A DNA stretch of 64,000 nt, taken from positions 247,126 through 311,125 of the forward strand of contig CALZJH010000007.1 in NCBI GenBank assembly GCA_945787845.1, read 5' to 3'. This document shows, piece by piece, positions 8,469 through 18,501 of this stretch (the first letter of the stretch is position 1; every line of letters starts with the position of its first letter). Both the position numbers and the translations under genes were made by a program. Under the pieces are notes generated by a model. The model was not told the DNA's origin. It made no database searches and saw only the letters and a list, made by a program, of their open reading frames with translations. The DNA comes from an uncultured Woeseiaceae bacterium (GTDB lineage: Bacteria > Pseudomonadota > Gammaproteobacteria > Steroidobacterales > Woeseiaceae).

Positions 8469-10220
8469 ATGGCCGGATTAATCCCACAGGACTTTATCGA
8501 CGATCTTATCGCGCGCGCCGATATCGTCGAGGTGGTCGGTCGCCGGGTGCAATTGAAAAAGGCCGGGCGGGAATTCAAGGCCTGCTGCCCGTTCCACGAC
8601 GAGAAAACGCCCTCTTTCACGGTCAGCCCCGGCAAAGGTTTCTATCATTGCTTCGGGTGCGGGGCGCACGGCACGGCGATCGGCTTCCTCATGGAATTCG
8701 ATCACATGAGCTTTGTTGAGGCGATAGAGAGTCTGGCTGCCTCGATGGGTGTGGATGTGCCACGCAGCGAGAGCGACAAGCCCGCTCGTCGTTATGATGA
8801 ATTGTTCTCGCTGCTGGACGCGATCTCGCGTTATTTCCAGGCATGCCTCAAAGATGCGCCGGTCGCCGTCGAGTACGTGAAGAATCGTGGCATCGACGGC
8901 AGCACGGCCAAGCGTTTCGGTATTGGCTATGCGCCGGATGGGTGGAGCAATGTGCTCGACAAGTTCGGCAAGTCTCCCGAGGCGACCGAACGACTGCTCG
9001 CAACCGGCATGATCATAGCGAAGGACAACGGCAAGCACTACGACCGCTTCCGGGATCGCATCATGTTCCCGATTCGCGATGCGCGCGGCCGCACGATCGC
9101 GTTCGGCGGCCGCACTCTCGGTGACGGCGAGCCGAAGTACCTGAACTCCCCCGAGACCGTCCTGTTTCACAAGGGACGCGAACTCTACGGCCTGTACGAG
9201 GCCCGCCAGGCACTGCGTCACATCGACCAACTGGTCGTTGTAGAAGGCTACATGGACGCCGTCGCACTCGCCCGCCACGGCATCGATTTCGCCGTCGCAA
9301 CCCTGGGTACCGCGACGACCAGCGAACACCTTAACCGGCTGTTCCGTCTGACGGAGAACGTCTGTTTCGCCTTTGACGGGGACCGGGCCGGCCGCAAAGC
9401 GGCCTGGAGAGCGCTCGAGAATGCCCTGCCACAGATTCGCGAGGGCCGGCAAGTTCGCTTCGTGTTCCTCCCGGAAGGATACGACCCCGACTCGTTCGTC
9501 AACGAATTCGGTACCGATGCGTTCCTTAAGGCACTGGACGAGGGCGTCGCCCTGTCGGAGTTCCTGATCCAGGAACTCGCCGGGCAGGTGGACATGAACA
9601 CGGTCGACGGCCGCGCACGCCTGGCGGAGCTGGCGCGACCGCTCGTCAACAAGATCCCACCCGGCGTGTATCGCGAGCTCTTGCTCGACAGCCTCGCCGA
9701 GGCCGTCGGTCTGACCGCTGCCAAGCTGGAAAAAATGCTGGGACGTGACAAAAGCGGCGCAGCAGCCGTCAACGCCTCTGGAAGTCTGTCACGTCCGCCT
9801 GCACGAAAGCCGATGAGCGGGCAGCCTTCGGTGATTCGCCACGCAATTACGCTGCTGCTCAACGATCCGGCCGCGTGCCTGAAGCTCGACATTGAGAAAC
9901 TGGCCGGCGTCAGTCGCGCGGGGGTGAAGTTGTTGCGAGCCCTCATTGAAACCGTCCAGGCCGAGCCCAATATCACAACAGCCGGACTGCTGGAACGCTG
10001 GCGGCATGATGAGGCCGGCCGACATCTCGGCAAACTCGTGGCATCCGAGGTGCCGCTGGATGACGAATTCAACGCCGCCGCGGAGCTTGGCGACTGCCTG
10101 GAGCAACTTGCGATCTCCGGGCGCAAGGAAAGAATTACTTTTTTAATTGAGAAACAAAGAGTTAACGGCCTCACGGATGAAGAAAAAGCCGAGCTGCAGG
10201 AGCTATTAAAGGCAGCCTAA
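8469..10220 (+). CDS. dnaG: DNA primase DnaG
   Basis: A 583-aa protein. The N-terminal CHC2 zinc-binding domain is seen as CCPFHDEKTPSF followed by FYHCFGCGAHG (residues about 39-70). The central TOPRIM domain has the catalytic glutamate in VVEGYMDAVAL and the acidic DGDRAG motif, followed by PEGYDPDSFV. A C-terminal helical DnaB-binding domain follows. It makes RNA primers for replication. The 108-bp gap before it contains no gene but includes a possible extended -10-like segment (ctatgctatt near 8402-8411). The order yqeY-dnaG-rpoD is the classic macromolecular synthesis operon. Confidence 0.98.
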   Translation: MAGLIPQDFIDDLIARADIVEVVGRRVQLKKAGREFKACCPFHDEKTPSFTVSPGKGFYHCFGCGAHGTAIGFLMEFDHMSFVEAIESLAASMGVDVPRSESDKPARRYDELFSLLDAISRYFQACLKDAPVAVEYVKNRGIDGSTAKRFGIGYAPDGWSNVLDKFGKSPEATERLLATGMIIAKDNGKHYDRFRDRIMFPIRDARGRTIAFGGRTLGDGEPKYLNSPETVLFHKGRELYGLYEARQALRHIDQLVVVEGYMDAVALARHGIDFAVATLGTATTSEHLNRLFRLTENVCFAFDGDRAGRKAAWRALENALPQIREGRQVRFVFLPEGYDPDSFVNEFGTDAFLKALDEGVALSEFLIQELAGQVDMNTVDGRARLAELARPLVNKIPPGVYRELLLDSLAEAVGLTAAKLEKMLGRDKSGAAAVNASGSLSRPPARKPMSGQPSVIRHAITLLLNDPAACLKLDIEKLAGVSRAGVKLLRALIETVQAEPNITTAGLLERWRHDEAGRHLGKLVASEVPLDDEFNAAAELGDCLEQLAISGRKERITFLIEKQRVNGLTDEEKAELQELLKAA

Positions 10221-10302
10221 CTCAATGAAATTTATGTAGATTCCGCTCCTTCATAAGAGTAGAATTACTCGTTTGCATTTTTTGCCCGCAGGAAATTCCG
10301 TC

Positions 10303-12129
<1,827 letters not shown>

Positions 12130-12134
12130 GAAAA

Positions 12135-12160
12135 AAGGCCGGGCAATGCCCGGCCTTATA
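12135..12160 (+). terminator. Bidirectional intrinsic terminator after rpoD
   Basis: A 10-bp perfect stem (aaggccgggc at 12135-12144 with gcccggcctt at 12148-12157) with a 3-nt loop lies 5 bp after the rpoD stop. A-rich bases precede it and a short T/A tail follows, so it can serve both rpoD and the convergent gene ending at 12161. Confidence 0.8.
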
Positions 12161-12709
12161 TTAATCGTCCGACTCGACCCAGGGCGTCGCCCGGATCTTA
12201 TACACCGGAGTCCAGGTTTCTCCTGCGTCGAACGACCACTCCATGACCCAGTCCCAACCGTCTGCGTCGGGTGCCATGAAAGTTATGCGGCGTGGTTGCG
12301 GCTGAATGGGCTTCAGGATGTCCATGACGATATTCCCGTTCTCATCCTGTTTGGCGGAAATATGCATCAGGCCCTTCAGCTTCTGTGCGGCCCAGACAAT
12401 TTCCCAGGACCCTGAATCCGGATTGTAGGTGCGCAGGTTGGTACCCCAGCCGCCGCTGTTGGGTTTCCAGAAATCCTGCACAGCCGTACCGTCACCAATG
12501 CACTTGAATATCCAGCGGGCGCCCTTGCCGGGCCCCCAACCGCTGCCGTCCTGTGCCAGCGCCTGGTCTTCGATCTTCCAGTCGCCCACGTACCGCCCGA
12601 ACTGTGCCATCGGGCCTTCCATGCAGACGTTATCTGCTACAGCAACACCGCTCTGAGCGCACAGAAACCCGACGGCGACCAGCACAGGCGGTATCTTGAG
12701 TCCCATCAT
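12161..12709 (-). CDS. Secreted hypothetical protein, possibly DUF1579-like
   Basis: A 182-aa protein with a signal peptide (VLVAVGFLCAQSGVAVA, cleavage before DNVCMEG). The mature part has GRYVGDWKIEDQAL, then WIFKCIGDGTAVQDFW, WEIVWAAQKLKGLM and WVMEWSFDAGETWTPVYKI. This pattern of tryptophan-rich strands resembles DUF1579-type proteins of unknown function, but the match is from memory of the pattern only. It stands alone, convergent with rpoD across the shared terminator. Confidence 0.65.
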   Translation of the reverse strand: MMGLKIPPVLVAVGFLCAQSGVAVADNVCMEGPMAQFGRYVGDWKIEDQALAQDGSGWGPGKGARWIFKCIGDGTAVQDFWKPNSGGWGTNLRTYNPDSGSWEIVWAAQKLKGLMHISAKQDENGNIVMDILKPIQPQPRRITFMAPDADGWDWVMEWSFDAGETWTPVYKIRATPWVESDD

Positions 12710-12821
12710 CCTTTCCCCCTCTGTCTTTGCGAAGAATCATTGGCGTGCAACAACAGTTGGAGTCCGGATGTCGCGATCAGTTCCGCCGGGGAGCCCGGAG
12801 GCTTGTCGGTCCTCGCGACCG

Positions 12822-15653
12822 CTAAAGTACTTCGAGCGCTTTCCTGCGCTTGGTGTGGAAGTCCTGCTTTTCGACGAACTCCAGGAATTGATCCTGGGGC
12901 AATGCCCGGCTGTAGTAGAAACCCTGGACGAAGTCGCAGCCGTTGCGATGCAGGAATTCGAGCTGCTCATGAGTCTCGACACCCTCGGCGATTGACACCT
13001 TGCCGAGTTCTTCGGCCATGCGAATAATCGTGCGGCAGATGTTGTTCGATGTAACACCACTTCCAATCTTGTCAACAAACGACTTGTCGATCTTGATGAC
13101 GTCGAACGGCATCTGTTGCAGGTAGCTCAGCGAAGAATAGCCGGTCCCAAAATCGTCGATCGCTACCCGCACACCGTCGCTTCGCAGAGACTCCAGCAAG
13201 GCGATCGCCGTATCCTTGTTCTGCGCAACGGCCGTTTCGGTCACTTCGAGCTGCATGTAACCCGGGTGAATTTCATGGCGGCGCACGGGCTCCATGATCG
13301 CCCGCCTGAACCCGGATTCTCGAAGTTGCAGCGCCGATACGTTTATGGACACCGGACCGGGGTGCAATCCACGGTTGAGAATTTCGCGCAGGTCCTTACA
13401 GGCTTGCTCGATGACCCATTCGCCTAGATCGATAATCAAGCCCGAATCTTCGGCGAGCGGGATAAATTCGTCTGGCGAGATTACGCCGTTCGTCGGGTGC
13501 GTCCAGCGCAGAAGCGCTTCGGCCCCACTGATTTCACCGCTCGCAATATCGAATTGTGGCTGGTAATGCAGCTGCAGCGCGCCGTCGTAGTACGCCTGAC
13601 GCAGGTCGCGTTCCAGGCCAATCTTGCGGCGGCTTTCGGCATTGAGCCGTTTACTGAAGAACTCGAAGCGCCCGCGGCCGGCATCCTTGGCGCGATACAT
13701 GGCCGCGTCCGCGTTCTTCAGCAGGGTCTCAACGCTGTCGCCGTCTTCCGGGAACATGACCACGCCGATGCTGGCACTGACGTAGTGGTCGACATCGCGC
13801 ACGGTGAACGCCTCAGCCAGCCTCGCGAGCAATCGCTCAGCCATTGAACGCACGATCGACTCGTTGCGCACGCTGGGCAAGACGACGACAAATTCATCCC
13901 CGCCGAGCCTGGCAACGGTATCTCGATCGCGAACCTCGGAAACGATCCGCTTGGCGGCCTGGATCAACACGCCGTCACCGACCGAGTGTCCAAACACGTC
14001 GTTGATTGCTTTGAAACGATCGAGATCGAGGAATAACAGCGCGCCATGTTGTTCCTCAACTCTTGCGTTCGCAATTTGTTGCTCGAGTCGATCCTTGAGC
14101 AACTGCCGGTTGGGTAGCCCCGTCAGCGTGTCGAAATGCGCCTGACGATACAGTGTCTCTTCGCGCTCTACGCTGGAAAGCGCGACGGCGAAACGTCCGG
14201 CAAGGTCAACAACGCGCTGCATGCTGCCCTGCGACAAGTCAAATCGAGACTCAAAGCCCAGCAGCAAAACACCCTTTAGTTGTTCATTGAGAACAACCGG
14301 TACCAGGACGACGAACGGATGCCCGAATGCCTCGAAACGGGCCTTGTAGGGTGCCTGCTGTTCATCGACTTGAGTGATGTCGACCTGGCGCGGCTGGCAC
14401 CAGCTGTGGTCGATACCGCCGGGCAGGTCCACACGTTCGTGAACGAACTCCTTGCCGCACGACGAAATCATTTTCCCTTTGCTGGGTGCGTCGATATCGC
14501 GCGCGATAACCGACGCCGACTGACAGCTGGTCAGTTCAACCAGGTGACCGACCACGTCCTCGGATACATCTTCGAATTTGGTGCCCGACAGGATCATGCG
14601 ATCGATACCGGACATCGCCTCAAGCGCCGATATCTGGCGGCCAAGTCGTCCCGCCATGTTGTTGAACGCTTCGGCCAGCCACTCGAATTCATCACCGGTG
14701 CGTACACGGACCCTCGCGGCGAGGTCGCCGCCGGCGTATTGGCGGGCAGCCACCGTCAGGTGCTGCAGGGGGATCAGGCTGCGAGCAATGAGCTTGATAC
14801 TCAGGAACCCAACCAGAAAGAGCACCAGGACAATTGCCGGAATGAAGATACGCCGGAAGTCAGTCCCTGATCGCATCGCGAACGAAACCGGCTGCACGAC
14901 GACGATATCGATACTCGGAGCGCCGAACGAGCCGTCGAGAAAGAGCTGCCAGAGCGCCGCAAAGTGCGTCTCTCCATCGTGCTCCCACTTGCCGAAGGCG
15001 CTACTGCGGACTTCAGTGTCAGCGATCAAATCGCCATGCACCGCAGGGTCGACACCGGTTGTACAATAGTACTGCAGCCCCTCAGCGCCGAAGACGCAGA
15101 ACTCGGTGTTGTACGGAAGATTCTCGCGCGCCCCCCAGATCTTGGCCGTGTTCAGCTGGAACGCCACAACAGAATCGGCATTGCCGTATTCCGCGCTGCG
15201 CAACATAATCAAGGAACCCCGCGGCGTCAGGACCAGTTTGGTTTTTCCCGACGCCAGGAACTCACGATCACCCGGACCGAGTTGAATGACATTGCTGTTC
15301 TCGTTCAACGACATCGTGGGCGGGGTGTCTTCACCAATCGTCCAGACAGCATCGAAATCGTCGAGCAGGTAACCATGCCCATTGGCGGTTGCAAGCCCCC
15401 CTTCCCCGGCAATACGTACGACTTCTGCCGCTTTTTCCGACGCCAGCTCCAGGCGCGTCAGCACCTCGATGCCATACTCCTTGGCACTGTCCTTGAGAAT
15501 TCTCGAGGTCTCGCCTTCGAGCCCCCGGTTGAATTCATGCCAGGCAAGCCATGCCGTAAACACCATCGGCAGGATTGCGGCGAGCAGGAAGAACGCGAAA
15601 ATCCGCCGGCCAACGCCGCTGGTGAGGGTCCGATTGATCGAACTGTCGTCCAT
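12822..15653 (-). CDS. Membrane cyclic-di-GMP receptor-enzyme: sensor-HAMP-GAF-like-GGDEF-EAL
   Basis: A 943-aa protein. A first membrane span (residues about 18-36) and a second (about 270-290, IFIPAIVLVLFLVGFLSI) bracket a periplasmic sensor. A HAMP linker follows (LIPLQHLTVAARQYAGGDL), then a GAF-like segment. The cyclase domain carries DTLTGLPNRQLL and an intact GGDEF active site, and the phosphodiesterase domain has intact GAEALLRW (EAL), DDFGTGYSSL and AEGVETHEQL. It could therefore make, break or sense c-di-GMP. Its ATG overlaps the stop of the upstream pseudopilin gene by one base (TGATG), suggesting translational coupling. Confidence 0.93.
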   Translation of the reverse strand: MDDSSINRTLTSGVGRRIFAFFLLAAILPMVFTAWLAWHEFNRGLEGETSRILKDSAKEYGIEVLTRLELASEKAAEVVRIAGEGGLATANGHGYLLDDFDAVWTIGEDTPPTMSLNENSNVIQLGPGDREFLASGKTKLVLTPRGSLIMLRSAEYGNADSVVAFQLNTAKIWGARENLPYNTEFCVFGAEGLQYYCTTGVDPAVHGDLIADTEVRSSAFGKWEHDGETHFAALWQLFLDGSFGAPSIDIVVVQPVSFAMRSGTDFRRIFIPAIVLVLFLVGFLSIKLIARSLIPLQHLTVAARQYAGGDLAARVRVRTGDEFEWLAEAFNNMAGRLGRQISALEAMSGIDRMILSGTKFEDVSEDVVGHLVELTSCQSASVIARDIDAPSKGKMISSCGKEFVHERVDLPGGIDHSWCQPRQVDITQVDEQQAPYKARFEAFGHPFVVLVPVVLNEQLKGVLLLGFESRFDLSQGSMQRVVDLAGRFAVALSSVEREETLYRQAHFDTLTGLPNRQLLKDRLEQQIANARVEEQHGALLFLDLDRFKAINDVFGHSVGDGVLIQAAKRIVSEVRDRDTVARLGGDEFVVVLPSVRNESIVRSMAERLLARLAEAFTVRDVDHYVSASIGVVMFPEDGDSVETLLKNADAAMYRAKDAGRGRFEFFSKRLNAESRRKIGLERDLRQAYYDGALQLHYQPQFDIASGEISGAEALLRWTHPTNGVISPDEFIPLAEDSGLIIDLGEWVIEQACKDLREILNRGLHPGPVSINVSALQLRESGFRRAIMEPVRRHEIHPGYMQLEVTETAVAQNKDTAIALLESLRSDGVRVAIDDFGTGYSSLSYLQQMPFDVIKIDKSFVDKIGSGVTSNNICRTIIRMAEELGKVSIAEGVETHEQLEFLHRNGCDFVQGFYYSRALPQDQFLEFVEKQDFHTKRRKALEVL

Positions 15654-16114
15654 CAGTAGTCCTCGCCCAACCCGATGAACGCCCCGTTATTGGCACGCAC
15701 GATATCATCACGGCTTTGCGCGGCTGACAACGGACCTGCGCTTTCACCATCTTTGCCGATACTGTACAGATCGAAGTCGGTGTTCAGCGGGTTGAGTTTG
15801 CCGTCTTTTCGCAAGGCGCCAACGCCACCGCCTGCTGCCGGTATGTTCAGAAATCTGTAAGGCTGATCCCACGGGTCCAGGGGTATCGGTACGCCCATCT
15901 CCTCGAGGGTGAGTGGAATGCGATCATTGTTGTTGAGCCGGAAGCTCTCGACGGCCAGGCTGAGCTTGGCGATGTCACCTATCGCCGCCGACACTTTGGC
16001 CCGGTTTACGAACATCTGGTAAGAGGGGATCGCGAGCGTCACCAGCATCGTCGCGACGACGAGCGCCACGACGAGCTCGAGCAGTCCGAATCCTTTCGAC
16101 GTCTTCCTGAGCAC
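15653..16114 (-). CDS. GspG-like type II secretion / type IV pilus-type pseudopilin
   Basis: A prepilin leader (VLRKTSKG) is followed by the processing site and mature N terminus FGLLELVVALVVATMLVTLAIPSY, with the invariant glutamate at +5. The C-terminal globular part has DPWDQPYRFLN and DFDLYSIGKDGESAG, typical of GspG-type pseudopilins, including the calcium-loop-like region. The start is not certain: a GTG at 16114 gives an 8-residue leader, a GTG at 16123 is possible, and an ATG at 16201 would add an unlikely cysteine-rich leader. No other secretion genes are nearby. The protein is coupled to a c-di-GMP enzyme. Confidence 0.8.
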   Translation of the reverse strand: MLRKTSKGFGLLELVVALVVATMLVTLAIPSYQMFVNRAKVSAAIGDIAKLSLAVESFRLNNNDRIPLTLEEMGVPIPLDPWDQPYRFLNIPAAGGGVGALRKDGKLNPLNTDFDLYSIGKDGESAGPLSAAQSRDDIVRANNGAFIGLGEDY

Positions 16115-16230
16115 TCTTCCCACATATGTGACCAGGCCCCCATATTGAGCGCCCGCACCACATTTCAAACCACAGTTGCCGCAGCATAAGGGATTGACCA
16201 TGAAAGGTCGTGGACCTGTGTCACGAACGA

Positions 16231-16536
16231 TTATGTCCCGTCCAGACGCATTTCGGGGTGATGAATTTCGCGGTGACAATTGGCGCACACGAGGATACAT
16301 TTTCGTGCTTCGGCCTTGATTCTTTCCCAGCTACGGTTGGACAGTGACCGGAGATCGAGCTGGAAATCTTTGCCTTCGGATAGCTGGTGATGAAACTCGA
16401 GCGCCGCGAACAGAATTTCCGCTTGCGCCCACTCAGTTTCTTGTTGCACTCGATACATGTGCCCACGATCGATTATTGGGGCAATTGGGGTCTCTGTACG
16501 ACCCCCATATCTTCGCAGTTCGCGCCATTTCATCAA
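16231..16536 (-). pseudogene. HNH endonuclease-family gene, apparently damaged
   Basis: The C-terminal part (about nt 16231-16415) encodes FAALEFHHQ, then KDFQLDLRSLSNRSW and KCILVCANCHREIHHPEM, a recognisable small HNH-nuclease domain with metal-binding His/Cys residues. A second frame from a GTG at 16466 encodes a typical N terminus of the same family, with zinc-finger residues CIECNKKLSGRKRKFCS. The two frames meet near 16400-16410, with the expected middle part missing. The longest continuous frame starts at 16536 but has a non-matching N terminus. I read this as an internal deletion with frameshift; a short functional 101-aa HNH protein cannot be excluded. Confidence 0.6.
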
Positions 16537-16558
16537 GTCACTACAGCCAACGAATATC

Positions 16559-16567
16559 TGCTAGAAT
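16559..16567 (+). promoter_or_regulatory. Extended -10 promoter element for the tRNA gene
   Basis: TGCTAGAAT matches the extended -10 form (TGN followed by a near-TATAAT hexamer) and lies 13 bp before the mature tRNA 5' end. No good -35 hexamer is visible at the right spacing, which is common for extended -10 promoters. Confidence 0.5.
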
Positions 16568-16580
16568 CCTCGCCCTTAGT

Positions 16581-16890
16581 GGGCCTGTAGCTCAGTTGGT
16601 TAGAGCAGGGGACTCATCAAAATGGTGCGTCCGTGGCGAGAGCTGCGGATCGAACGGGATGAATTCAGGGGAACCTCAGCAGTGCGGCTGGTGGCAATCC
16701 TGAGCCAAGCCGCGAGTGCACTCGCGGAAGGTGCAGAGACTACCTGAGGACTACAGTGTCCTTAATAACAGGCTTGAGCGTCCCGCCCCTAACGACTTGG
16801 TCGAGGGTGATGAGATAGTCCGCTCCGTCCGGAAACGGTCGGAATCAGTGAATCCCTTGGTCCCAGGTTCGAGTCCTGGCGGGCCCACCA
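16581..16890 (+). tRNA. tRNA-Ile2 (anticodon CAU, lysidine type) interrupted by a group I intron
   Basis: The 5' exon (16581-16617) gives acceptor strand GGGCCTG, the D arm, the 5' anticodon stem and CTCAT. The 3' exon (16851-16890) continues AATCCCT, then the variable loop, the T arm with GGTTCGAGTCC, CGGGCCC and an encoded CCA. Joined, they make a 77-nt cloverleaf with all stems paired and anticodon CAU. The variable region TTGGTC and the acceptor pairs C4-G69 and C5-G68 match tRNA-Ile2 (a TilS substrate) rather than elongator tRNA-Met. The interruption falls after U36, in the anticodon loop. Confidence 0.9.
16618..16850 (+). ncRNA. Group I self-splicing intron in tRNA-Ile2(CAU)
   Basis: A 233-nt ORF-less insert with the four conserved group I core elements in order: P (gaattcaggggaacc, 16661-16675), Q (aatcctgagcc, 16696-16706), R (gtgcagagacta, 16731-16742) and S (gatgagatagtcc, 16809-16821). 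P4 pairs TCAGG (16665-16669) with CCTGA (16699-16703), and P7 pairs GACTA (16738-16742) with TAGTC (16816-16820). A P6a hairpin (16710-16727) and a P9-like hairpin (16825-16838) are clear. The guide segment GTGCGTCC (16625-16632) pairs with the 5' exon end GGACTCAT, giving the required U-G pair at the splice site, and the intron ends in G (16850). The site is the one known in Azoarcus tRNA-Ile(CAU). Confidence 0.9.
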
Positions 16891-16894
16891 CTTC

Positions 16895-17839
16895 CTAACG
16901 CAGGATCGACGCAATCTCCGGCAACCACGCACGCCAGTAGTCGATCTTGGCCTCGAGCAACGCGACGGCGTGGCCCGCATCGCGCCGCAACAGGCGCAGG
17001 TGATCTCCGGGCCGCAATTGCCCGAGAACATGTCGGTCTGCTCGAGCGATCTGTGCAATGCGCGGGTATCCGCCGACCGTCCCGCAGTCCACCGCCAACG
17101 CGTAGGGCGAGCCATCCTCGGGACACTGGATCGTACCGGGAATGACACCCGCACTTGGCATACGTCCGTCCGACGACACCGTGAGACGCGGACCGTCGAG
17201 CCGCAACCCGACACGATCGGCACGCTGATCGATGACCCAATTGGTTTCAAACAGAGCCACCTCGCTGGCGTCATCCAGCAGACTCGTTTCCGCGGTGTCG
17301 CACGCGTGCACGGCCCAGCTCGATGACATCGGCACTTGAAATTCGTCAGGCGTCCTCAGCGCCGACTGCTCACGCGGAGCGAGAACCAGCACATCGCCGG
17401 ACTGCAGCGCCCTGCCCTGGTGCCCACCAAAGCCCGCCTGCAGGTTCGTCGACACAGACCCGAGAATCCCTGGTGCCGCGATCGCTCCCGCGAACGCGAT
17501 GTATGCCCTGGCACCTGTTTGCATGGCGCCAATAGCCAGCTCATCTCCCGCCGCCGCGAAGAGCGTTTCGTGCTGCGGCTGTTCCTCGCTGTTCAGCGTG
17601 ACTGCCGCGTACGCGCCGGTCACCGCAAACGCGCAGTCGACATCGAAGCGCAAAGTCGGCCCGACCAAGGTCGCCTCCAGCGACGCCCCATCCCAGGCAT
17701 TGCCGACCAGTTTGTTGGCTAACGCCATTGACAGCGGATCAGCCGCGCCGCTTGCCTGCACGCCCATATGACGCAGGCCGATGCGAGGTCCGGCCTGGAC
17801 CGTCGTCTGCAAGCCCGTTTTTAAAACCGTGACGCTCAT
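16895..17839 (-). CDS. pxpC: 5-oxoprolinase subunit C (biotin-dependent carboxyltransferase-like, KipA family)
   Basis: A 314-aa protein of the KipA/PxpC family. It begins with VLKTGLQTTVQAGPRIGLRHMGVQASGAAD, and carries FAGAIAAPGILGSVSTNLQAGFGGHQGRALQSGD and a later GGYPRIAQIARADRHVLGQLRPGD. PxpC forms part of the prokaryotic 5-oxoprolinase, which uses ATP to open pyroglutamate to glutamate. It overlaps pxpB by 4 bp and ends the rsgA-pxpA-pxpB-pxpC run. It is convergent with the tRNA gene, only 4 bp away, and I see no terminator between them. Confidence 0.93.
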   Translation of the reverse strand: MSVTVLKTGLQTTVQAGPRIGLRHMGVQASGAADPLSMALANKLVGNAWDGASLEATLVGPTLRFDVDCAFAVTGAYAAVTLNSEEQPQHETLFAAAGDELAIGAMQTGARAYIAFAGAIAAPGILGSVSTNLQAGFGGHQGRALQSGDVLVLAPREQSALRTPDEFQVPMSSSWAVHACDTAETSLLDDASEVALFETNWVIDQRADRVGLRLDGPRLTVSSDGRMPSAGVIPGTIQCPEDGSPYALAVDCGTVGGYPRIAQIARADRHVLGQLRPGDHLRLLRRDAGHAVALLEAKIDYWRAWLPEIASILR

Positions 17840-18501
17840 ACGTCGAACGCGTCCGCGGCAACAGCCCTGAAGCGCACGCGCATCCCGGCTTTCAGGGCGA
17901 ATGGGTCGGCCGCGTCAGGATCGAACAGCGTGTGCGGCGTGCGGCCGATGATGTTCCAGCCTCCCGGGCTCGCCATGGCGTACAAGCCCGTTCGGCGATC
18001 TGCGATACCCACCGAGCCCGCCGCCACGCGCGGCCGCGGCTCGGCCCGGCGCGGGACCTGGAAGCACGCATCAAGGCCGCCGACAAAGGCGAAACCTGGC
18101 GTGAACCCGACCATGTCGACGCTGTATTCGTCGCGCGTGTGACGCGCGATCAACTCGTCCGCCGGCAGCCCGGTCGCCTCGGCAAGGGCTTCCAGGTCGG
18201 GCCCGTATTCCCCACCGTACACGACCGGTATCTCAAGGAGCTCGGCCGCGGTATCGCGCCTGTCGATGCCACCCTCGATCACTGCCGCAATCTTCTGTCG
18301 CGCGTCCTCGTCATCGTGCGCTAAGGCATCAAAGCGAACAACGACCGACGCAATTCCCGGCACGACTTCGAGCCAGTTGCCGGCTTCACTCAGCGCTGCT
18401 GCAAGCGACTGCGCATCCTGCGGTGTGTCGACCGCAATGCAGAACAGGTCATCACCGCATCGTGTGAGCACGAATGTCGACTCCATGAGATTCCAGGACA
18501 T
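17836..18501 (-). CDS. pxpB: 5-oxoprolinase subunit B (KipI family)
   Basis: A 221-aa protein from the ATG at 18501. KipI/PxpB signatures are present: EVVPGIASVVVRFD, IPVVYGGEYGPDLE, then VGFTPGFAFVGGLD and PRVAAGSVGIADRRTGLYAMASPGGWNIIGRTP. It works with PxpA and PxpC in ATP-dependent 5-oxoproline cleavage. The start is uncertain: the ATG at 18486 would also fit, and both lie inside the 3' end of pxpA (an overlap of 35-50 bp), implying translational coupling. Confidence 0.92.
   Translation of the reverse strand: MSWNLMESTFVLTRCGDDLFCIAVDTPQDAQSLAAALSEAGNWLEVVPGIASVVVRFDALAHDDEDARQKIAAVIEGGIDRRDTAAELLEIPVVYGGEYGPDLEALAEATGLPADELIARHTRDEYSVDMVGFTPGFAFVGGLDACFQVPRRAEPRPRVAAGSVGIADRRTGLYAMASPGGWNIIGRTPHTLFDPDAADPFALKAGMRVRFRAVAADAFDV

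Noticed and set aside
8478..9452. A 324-codon open frame on the minus strand
   Set aside because: It is antisense to dnaG and follows the codon positions of that gene; no protein features were seen.
16231..16850. HNH protein as the homing endonuclease of the neighbouring group I intron
   Set aside because: The HNH gene lies outside the intron on the other strand and belongs to a general small HNH family. The intron itself has no ORF, so there is no support for homing.
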